Assembly (NCBI GenBank): GCA_046727955.1
Contig: JBKPDO010000025.1
Location: 1 to 10,065 of the forward strand
Length of the DNA: 10,065 nucleotides
Direction: 5' to 3'
Source: DASVXQ01 sp046727955
GTDB taxonomy: Bacteria > Actinomycetota > CALGFH01
Below the pieces are notes generated by a model, which was not told where the DNA came from, did not search any database, and saw nothing but the letters and a program-made list of their open reading frames with translations. Of this stretch, positions 5,751 through 10,065 are shown piece after piece; the first letter of the stretch is position 1; each line of letters opens with the position of its first letter. Made by a program: the position numbers and the translations under genes.

Positions 5751-7040
5751 TCATGGCAGGACAGTGGCGTGGTTGAGCAGGAGCATGTCGGCCACGAAGC
5801 AGGCGACATCCCCGGCGGTGGTCCGGCCGACCCAGACCGGGTAGGCGCCATCACCCCAGCCGCTTCGGAACGCAAAGGCGTTCGCCCCGGATGTGGGATC
5901 GGTCACCTCGATGCCCTCGTCCAAGTCGGCATCGACGTAGGTGTCGCGGTAGCGGTCCTCGTCGTCGGCGATGGCGATCAGTTGGCCGGTGGCAGCGGCA
6001 TCGACCAAGCAGGCCATGCCAGCGTCCACCCCGAAGCCGTAGAACTCGCCGTCGCCGAGCAGCCTGGGATCTTGCCCCGCTCGAAGGGCGAGCTCCCAGG
6101 CCACCACCGGCTCATCACGCACCAGCAGCCGGGCGGCCGCCACCCAGCCCGAGCGGGAATCCGGCTTCGAGCGAGGCTCCCAGCGGCCCATGGCCAGCGT
6201 TACCTGGTACTCACCAGGCGGGACGCTGACGGTGAACGGCTCGTTCTCGAAGGGGATCAACGCGGGGTCGACCGCGATCAGCCGGCCGGTCGGCATGCGC
6301 AGCCGTCCCAGCCCGCGTACGTCCATCCTCACCGTGGAGACCTCGTCGCCCAGCGGCAGGGCGAAGCGTGTCCCGACCTGGAACAGTGCGTCGAGGTTGG
6401 ACGGCGCCAGCGGCCGGGGTGGGCGCCACGGACGTTGCTCCGGCGCCAGACCGGGCGTGAGCTCTCGCGCACCCACGTCAAGGCCCGGGCCGGCGTCGGG
6501 GTCGGGCCGCTGGATCAGGGTGAGCAAGGAGGGCTGGTCGCGGTCGCGGCGGGCCAGCGACGCCCACGCACCAAACCGCGGCACGGGCTCCCACAGCGTC
6601 TCGACTGGTACGTTGCCCCAGGTCACCCGGAGACCGCCGCGCTCTCCGGCCGGCGCGAACGACACCTCGAATCCCCCATCGGTCTCATATCGACAGGTGC
6701 GCTTCCACGCCACGGGGTCGAACTCCGCCTCCCCTTCCCGCTCGTAGCGCCGCTCGACCGTCTCCAGCAGGAACAGCCGGTCGTCGCTCAGCCGCCGGAA
6801 CTCGTGCTTGGCCGCGCGGCGCAGCGCCTGGTCAAAGAACCACACCCCGGCGTAGTCATGCCGCCATGCCACCTCGATCAGCGCGTACGGATGCTGCGGG
6901 TCGCCCAGCAGCACGGCGTACTGCTCGCCCGCACGGTCGCGATCGCGCGCGACCGCGACCGGCAACACGCCCACGACCGCGCGCGAGGTCGGGTCCCAGC
7001 CCTCGCAGTAGGTGACGTGCAGTTGCTCGGCCGGCGCCAT
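5751..7040 (-). CDS. DUF4241 domain-containing protein
   Basis: 429 residues from ATG 7040 (MAPAEQLHVTYCEGWDP), with GGGAG about 9 nt upstream, to TGA at 5751. The frame is open further upstream, but there the text is antisense to the IS1182 transposase, so I chose this start. The C-terminal half (about 219-423) matches the DUF4241 pattern: TGRLIAVDP, the proline-glycine turn VPPGEYQV, AAARLLVRDEPVVAWELAL, GFGVDAGMACLVDA and the closing SGWGDGAYPVWVGRTTAGDV. The function of DUF4241 is not known. The N-terminal 1-180 (EQYAVLLGDP, LIEVAWRHDYAGVWFFDQAL) forms a separate part I do not recognise. There is no signal peptide or membrane helix, so it is probably cytoplasmic. It is a lone gene lying inside the terminal repeats of the IS701-like element, so probably cargo. 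Unlike the neighbouring transposase and recombinase it has no visible damage, which hints at selection. Confidence 0.85.
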   Translation of the reverse strand: MAPAEQLHVTYCEGWDPTSRAVVGVLPVAVARDRDRAGEQYAVLLGDPQHPYALIEVAWRHDYAGVWFFDQALRRAAKHEFRRLSDDRLFLLETVERRYEREGEAEFDPVAWKRTCRYETDGGFEVSFAPAGERGGLRVTWGNVPVETLWEPVPRFGAWASLARRDRDQPSLLTLIQRPDPDAGPGLDVGARELTPGLAPEQRPWRPPRPLAPSNLDALFQVGTRFALPLGDEVSTVRMDVRGLGRLRMPTGRLIAVDPALIPFENEPFTVSVPPGEYQVTLAMGRWEPRSKPDSRSGWVAAARLLVRDEPVVAWELALRAGQDPRLLGDGEFYGFGVDAGMACLVDAAATGQLIAIADDEDRYRDTYVDADLDEGIEVTDPTSGANAFAFRSGWGDGAYPVWVGRTTAGDVACFVADMLLLNHATVLP

Positions 7041-7234
7041 CGGCCCACGCTCCCGTGCTGGTCTGGCTGCCTGCTGCTGCGTGATGACGGTACCGCCCGC
7101 GGCCGACAGTCCTCCGGCCTGTTTGCTCGACAGGCCAGATATAACCGACAAACCAATCAAGCAACGAGCCGTCGGACACAACCTAACCTGCCTCTCCTCC
7201 CCGCCCACGCTACCCGCTACAAGCCAACCCCAAG
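7041..7234 (-). promoter_or_regulatory. Upstream region of the DUF4241 gene with weak promoter and small hairpin
   Basis: On the minus strand an AT-richer patch reads GATTGGTTTGTCGGTTATATC (part of 7160-7137), where TATATC could be a -10 with a poor -35 (TTGCTT or GTTGCT). Just downstream, CAGGCC (7136-7131) and GGCCTG (7121-7116) form a perfect 6-bp inverted repeat around 9 nt, near the expected start of transcription. It could be an operator. Both are weak calls. Confidence 0.22.
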
Positions 7235-7251
7235 GAACCGCGAAACTCGAG
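7235..7251 (-). repeat. Right terminal inverted repeat of the IS701-like element
   Basis: GAACCGCGAAACTCGAG, the inverted copy of 1961-1977 with one mismatch. TGA (7252-7254) follows, then the IS1182 insertion. The interrupted direct repeat resumes as TAA at 9063. Confidence 0.68.
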
Positions 7252-7254
7252 TGA
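7251..7254. repeat. Left copy of IS1182 target duplication (GTGA)
   Basis: GTGA directly precedes the left end of the IS1182 element and recurs directly after its right end (9059-9062). Its G is also the last base of the IS701-like right terminal repeat. Confidence 0.8.
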
Positions 7255-7274
7255 TGACTCTGCTGGCGAAGTCG
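7255..7274 (+). repeat. IS1182 left terminal inverted repeat
   Basis: TGACTCTGCTGGCGAAGTCG, identical to the reverse complement of 9039-9058. Confidence 0.95.
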
Positions 7275-7288
7275 GAGGGGAGTCGTGA

Positions 7289-9037
7289 TCAGGCTGTAGT
7301 GAGGCCGTGGGCGATGCATAGTGCGTGGATGCGGGTGGGGCGTCGTGGGGCGGGTGGTCGGGGGGCGAAGTAGGCGCCGAGTCGGGTGATGTTCAGGGCC
7401 ATGCCGGTCAAGATGTTCTGCAGGTGGGCTTTGGGTAGGCCGCGGTAGCGGGAGTGCCGCAGGTCTGGGCCGCGCACGGCCTGGGAGACGGTCCCCTCGA
7501 CACCGGCGCGGACGTTGTAGGTGGTGCGCCACTGATCGCTGTCCTGGGCCCGGCGGGCCGCCATGCGGGCCTGGTGGACCGGTTCGGGATGGATGGTGAT
7601 CCTGCGGGGGACGTTGGGGTCGGCCAGGGTGCACTTGTCGCGGATCGGGCAGGGTCGGCAGTCGCGGCGGGAGAACGCGAAGGTGACCAGGCCGCGCTTG
7701 TCGGGTTTCATGGAGCGGCTGGTCTGGCCGGCGGGGCAGCGTGCGGTGCCGGCCTGCCAGTCGATGGTGAAGGCGCTGGGCCCGAAGGTGTCCTGACGGG
7801 CGTTGCGGCCGGTGGTGACGATGACCGGGCTGACCAGGGTGATGCCACGCCGGGTGGAGGCGGCGATGTTGTCGGCGCTGGGGTAGCCCCCATCCATCAG
7901 GTGCTCGCCTGGGGCCAGACCGCGGGCGATGAGCTTGTCCTGGATCGCGGTGGTGGCGACCACGTCCGGGTCGGTGGAGGGCGTGGTGTGCACGTCGGTG
8001 ATCAGGTGGGGCAGGTCGGCGTCGCAGGACTCGCTCAGGTGGGCCTTGGAGCCCACCCACTCGATGTCCTCGCCCTTGGTGCTGTAGCGGGCGTCCGGGT
8101 CATACGGCGAGTGCGGGCGTTCGGCCGCCACCGGCAGCTCGGCGGCCTGCTTCCACCGCAGCCGCCCGGTGGTGGTGGCCTGGTAGTGCTGGGTCCACAG
8201 CCGCCGCAGCATGCGGACCTGGGGCAGGTCGTTCATCCAGGCCGCGGCCGGGTCGGCGTCGATCGCGTCCAACAGGCGTTGTCCGTCCGCGCCGATCTGC
8301 TCGGCCAGTTGCTGGGCGGAGGCGTTCTTGCGCCCCAGCAGCCGGGCAGTTTCCACCTTGCGGCCGTAGCGCTCGTCCCAGCCTTGTTGCAGGAGCGGGA
8401 CCAGCCAGCCGGGGTTTGTCCGGGCGATCTCCTCCAACGCGGCCCGTAGGCCCTCGCCGACACTCTCGATACGGTTCAGCCGGCGCACGCAGGCGATCAC
8501 GTGCGTGGAATCGGTGCGCTGCCGCCCGCCGGCCCGGACCAGCCCGGCCGCCTTCAGCCGCTCCAGCATCCTGTCCAGCAGGGCGTCCGCCCGGCCGCCC
8601 TGGGCCAGGCGGGCGCGGAACTCGCACAGCACTGAGGCGTCAAAGCCGGTGTAGTCCAGCTCCAAGCCCAGGGCGTACTTCCAGGAGATCCGGTCCGCGA
8701 CCGCCTGCGCGGCCTCCCGATCCGACAGGTTGTGTCGAAACTGCAAGATGGTCACCATCAGCAACAACGCAGGCGACAGCCCAGGCTGCCCGAGCCGGGG
8801 GTACATGTCCGCAAGCTCGCCCGCGGTGAAGTCCTCATCCCCAAACAGCGGGCCCAACGCGTCCCGCACCCGCAGCTCATCGGTCCCCCGTGGATGCACC
8901 CGGCGGGCCAACGCCGCCGTCTCCACCGGGATCTCTGGAAACACCCACCGGCCGCAGCACACACCACTCCTCAAAGAAGAAGAACCCCGACCCTCACCGC
9001 CCCATCGGGCAGGCCGTACTCTCCCACGCCCAGACAC
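7289..9037 (-). CDS. IS1182 family transposase
   Basis: DDE transposase that cuts and joins the ends of its own IS. The longest frame starts at GTG 9037, 582 residues. Conserved family text begins at WVFPEIPVETAALARRV (residue 31), so GTG 8962, just after AGGAG, is an equally good start giving 557 residues. Seen in order: N-terminal region with RVRDALGPLF, ILQFRHNLSDREAA and WKYALGLEL; first catalytic aspartate in TDSTHV (D176); second in MDGGYPSADN (D382); a cysteine set C434, C460, C463, C469 (RCPAG, CRPCPIRDKC) typical of the family; catalytic glutamate in GVEGTVSQAVR (E514); C-terminal RYRGLPKAHLQNILTGMALN. Stop TGA at 7291-7289, 14 nt inside the left terminal repeat. No frameshift or internal stop. 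The start lies against the right terminal repeat, so any promoter would have to be in the end or outside. Confidence 0.95.
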   Translation of the reverse strand: MSGRGRVRPARWGGEGRGSSSLRSGVCCGRWVFPEIPVETAALARRVHPRGTDELRVRDALGPLFGDEDFTAGELADMYPRLGQPGLSPALLLMVTILQFRHNLSDREAAQAVADRISWKYALGLELDYTGFDASVLCEFRARLAQGGRADALLDRMLERLKAAGLVRAGGRQRTDSTHVIACVRRLNRIESVGEGLRAALEEIARTNPGWLVPLLQQGWDERYGRKVETARLLGRKNASAQQLAEQIGADGQRLLDAIDADPAAAWMNDLPQVRMLRRLWTQHYQATTTGRLRWKQAAELPVAAERPHSPYDPDARYSTKGEDIEWVGSKAHLSESCDADLPHLITDVHTTPSTDPDVVATTAIQDKLIARGLAPGEHLMDGGYPSADNIAASTRRGITLVSPVIVTTGRNARQDTFGPSAFTIDWQAGTARCPAGQTSRSMKPDKRGLVTFAFSRRDCRPCPIRDKCTLADPNVPRRITIHPEPVHQARMAARRAQDSDQWRTTYNVRAGVEGTVSQAVRGPDLRHSRYRGLPKAHLQNILTGMALNITRLGAYFAPRPPAPRRPTRIHALCIAHGLTTA

Positions 9038-9038
9038 T

Positions 9039-9058
9039 CGACTTCGCCAGCAGAGTCA
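9039..9058 (-). repeat. IS1182 right terminal inverted repeat
   Basis: Perfect 20-bp inverted copy of 7255-7274, next to the transposase start. Confidence 0.95.
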
Positions 9059-9062
9059 GTGA
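9059..9062. repeat. Right copy of IS1182 target duplication (GTGA)
   Basis: GTGA immediately after the right end, matching 7251-7254. The sequence continues TAAGGATGAGG, the original right flank of the older IS701-like insertion. Confidence 0.8.
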
Positions 9063-9065
9063 TAA
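9060..9065. repeat. Right copy of the IS701-like target duplication (TGATAA)
   Basis: TGATAA matches 1955-1960. Before IS1182 arrived it directly followed the terminal CTCGAG at 7246-7251. Confidence 0.62.
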
Positions 9066-9276
9066 GGATGAGGTCATCGAGGCTGTCACGGCTCGGCGCC
9101 GGAGCCCGGTGTTCTGCATCCGGTCAGTTGTCAGCAGTGTGTCAGCAACAGGACCTTGCGAGCCTACGCAGGGCAGTATGGCAAAGCCTTTGATCGCCCA
9201 GCCGACCTGGGGCGACGTGGTGTCGGGCGAGGCGCCATACCGTCCTGGCTGCCGGTGTCACGGGGATGGCATGCAA

Positions 9277-9401
9277 GGGGTCAGCCGCGTTCTCGTTAGC
9301 GATCTGCTCGACCATCGACCGGCGGTCCAGCGTGAGCGGCTGGCCACCACCGTGCTGATCGCTTGGCGGATCAGGTCCAGCGCGCGCTCGTGCGCCTCGT
9401 C
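9277..9401 (-). pseudogene. Possible frameshifted gene relic
   Basis: On the minus strand 9401-9342 reads DEAHERALDLIRQAISTVVA. After 5 nt, in another frame, 9336-9277 reads LTLDRRSMVEQIANENAADP. Both stretches are charged, helix-like and have GC-rich third positions, and a single indel near 9337-9341 would join them. The second frame stays open to a TGA near 9142, but with less protein-like text. There is no clear start codon or ribosome site, and the family is not recognised. It lies beyond the terminator-like hairpin of the exported-protein gene. The rest of 9066-9429 holds nothing else I can name apart from a short GC-rich inverted repeat near 9089-9106. Confidence 0.25.
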
Positions 9402-9429
9402 CAGCGAGGCCCCCTCCAGTCAGATCGAT

Positions 9430-9473
9430 CCACGCGGTGGGCGACCACCCAACGGCGGCCGCCCACCGCGTGG
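9430..9473 (-). terminator. Strong hairpin terminator after the exported-protein gene
   Basis: CCACGCGGTGGGCG (9430-9443) and CGCCCACCGCGTGG (9460-9473) are perfect 14-bp inverted copies around a 16-nt loop, 7 nt past the stop codon at 9481. There is no U-tract on the minus strand, which is common for terminators in high-GC Actinobacteria. Confidence 0.75.
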
Positions 9474-9480
9474 TTTGCTC

Positions 9481-9939
9481 TCACCGCAGCGAGAGCTGCC
9501 CGCTGCGCAGCGTCTCGACCGGGAGCGTGCCGACCTCGACCACGGTGAGCTGGAAGCTCTGCGTGGCGACGTCGGCCCACAGCTGGATGTGGATCTGCAT
9601 CTTCTGGCGCCCGTCGAGGATGAGCGACCCGGGGCCTGAGAAGGTGACCACCGAGCCCGCCACCGATCCAGCGGTCGGTGTGGCATGGACGATCATGTTG
9701 TGCACCAGGCCGAACCCACCGAGCACGAACCCCGACCGGCCCGCCATCAGGCACTCGAAGCTACCCGAAGCCGAACCCGCACCGTCGAGGGTGACGTTCA
9801 TCGCGACCTGTGAGATCGACGCCGTTCCGCCGCCGGAGAGGTGGCTCGCGTCGCCGGCGGCTCGTGCCTGACCCGCTGCCTGGCCCGCAACCAGCAGCAG
9901 CCCGGCAGCAAGCGCCACGGGCAAAAGCCTGCGGCTCAT
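9481..9939 (-). CDS. Small exported protein of unknown function
   Basis: 152 residues from ATG 9939, with GGAG 8 nt upstream. The N-terminus MSRRLLPVALAAGLLLVAGQ is a typical signal peptide: two arginines, a hydrophobic core, and probable cleavage after ARA at about residue 27. No lipobox cysteine. The mature part is rich in glycine, serine, threonine and alternating hydrophobics (GGGTASISQVAMNVTLDGAG, then SGSFECLMAGRSGF and MQIHIQLWADVATQSFQLTV), consistent with a small beta-sheet domain. There is one cysteine in the mature part. I do not recognise a family. It starts 13 nt after the stop of the upstream gene, whose end also looks beta-rich, so the two probably form an operon closed by the hairpin at 9430-9473. 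The role may be at the cell surface or outside the cell; no enzyme motif is seen. Confidence 0.88.
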   Translation of the reverse strand: MSRRLLPVALAAGLLLVAGQAAGQARAAGDASHLSGGGTASISQVAMNVTLDGAGSASGSFECLMAGRSGFVLGGFGLVHNMIVHATPTAGSVAGSVVTFSGPGSLILDGRQKMQIHIQLWADVATQSFQLTVVEVGTLPVETLRSGQLSLR

Positions 9940-9952
9940 GGCGACTTCTCCG

Positions 9953-10065
9953 TCAGTCCCGGTGCTCGTTGACGACCGAGAACGTGGTGATGCCCAGTCC
10001 GGCCGGCTCGACTCGGCCGCCGGCGCCGCCCTCCACGAAGATCGTGCCGGGGATCTCCAGGTAGA
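9953..10065 (-). CDS. C-terminal end of an upstream gene, cut by window edge
   Basis: The last 36 codons of a minus-strand frame ending TGA at 9955-9953. Readable text includes YLEIPGTIFVEGGAGGRVEP and ITTFSVVNEHRD. The codons are GC-rich at the third position and the frame is open to the window edge. The stop is 13 nt before the start of the exported-protein gene, and that gap holds its ribosome site, so co-transcription is likely. The glycine- and valine-rich tail resembles the style of the next protein, but too little is visible to claim a family. Confidence 0.7.
   Translation of the reverse strand, partial: YLEIPGTIFVEGGAGGRVEPAGLGITTFSVVNEHRD

Larger units (their letters stand above)
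1961..7251 (-). mobile_element. IS701-like element carrying a DUF4241 cargo gene, interrupted by a serine-recombinase element
   Basis: The left end CTCGAGTTTCGTGGTTC (1961-1977) and the right end (7235-7251) are inverted copies differing at one of 17 positions, and TGATAA flanks both. Inside, read leftwards, lie the DUF4241 gene (7040-5751), a spacer, and an IS701-like transposase (5189 to 1976) whose stop codon sits in the left terminal repeat. Without the 1877-bp inner insertion the unit is about 3.4 kb, more than twice the usual 1.4-1.5 kb of such IS. The surplus is the DUF4241 segment. A partial right-end sequence, AACCGCGAAA, lies at 5303-5312, where the end of a plain IS would be expected. 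I infer an IS with a passenger gene. The alternative is a composite made from two related IS ends. The transposase is broken, so the unit cannot move by itself now. Confidence 0.62.
7255..9058 (-). mobile_element. Complete IS1182-family insertion sequence
   Basis: 1804 bp bounded by perfect 20-bp inverted repeats and 4-bp GTGA direct repeats, with a single full-length transposase on the minus strand. The completeness of the ends, the duplication and the gene suggests recent arrival and possible activity. It sits exactly on the right boundary of the IS701-like element and splits that element's own target duplication. Confidence 0.95.

Noticed and set aside
5616..7373. Plus-strand open frame of 585 codons
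   Set aside because: Antisense to the DUF4241 gene and runs into the IS1182 end. It has no recognisable domain.
7041..8060. Upstream extension of the DUF4241 frame to give 769 codons
   Set aside because: The extra part is the wrong frame of the IS1182 transposase gene and crosses its terminal repeat. ATG 7040 with a ribosome site is the sensible start.
7454..8449. Plus-strand 331-codon frame
   Set aside because: Antisense to the IS1182 transposase, glycine- and valine-rich with no motif.
8890..9639. Plus-strand 249-codon frame
   Set aside because: It crosses the IS1182 right end and lies antisense to the exported-protein gene.

Overview
The window is high-GC DNA with GC-rich third codon positions, of the kind seen in Actinobacteria (a multi-PAS sensor kinase, actinobacterial IS701-like and IS1182 transposases, a DUF4241 protein, small secreted proteins). 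The genus cannot be told from the sequence. All plausible genes except the two inside a serine-recombinase element lie on the minus strand.

Layout: (1) 1-1337, the 5' part of a PAS-PAS-PAS-HisKA histidine kinase that runs off the left edge. (2) 1338-1954, non-coding as far as I can see. (3) 1961-7251, a nested mobile region. Its outer shell looks like an IS701-like element with 17-bp ends (16/17 match) and a TGATAA direct repeat on both sides. It carries a transposase pseudogene and, unusually, about 1.9 kb more holding a DUF4241 gene. The transposase is split near its catalytic-glutamate motif by a 1.88-kb element (2315-4191) encoding a small ORF and a decayed large serine recombinase. The two ends of that inner element, joined, give an almost perfectly symmetric 44-bp site centred on AT. 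(4) 7255-9058, an apparently intact IS1182-family element with perfect 20-bp ends and a GTGA duplication, inserted at the right boundary of the outer element. (5) 9066-9429, a spacer with a possible frameshifted gene relic. (6) 9430-10065, the end of a two-gene set: a truncated gene, a small exported protein and a strong terminator-like hairpin.

Reading: an intergenic site TGATAA between the kinase and the exported-protein genes received an IS701-like element with cargo. A serine-recombinase element then entered its transposase, and an IS1182 element landed on its right edge (the order of these two events is not determined). The outer transposase (frameshift, interruption) and the recombinase (in-frame stop, compensating frameshifts) look dead. 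IS1182 and the DUF4241 gene look intact. The points most worth a second look are the palindromic attachment site, the apparent capture of DUF4241 as IS cargo, and a hairpin that hides the start of the outer transposase.
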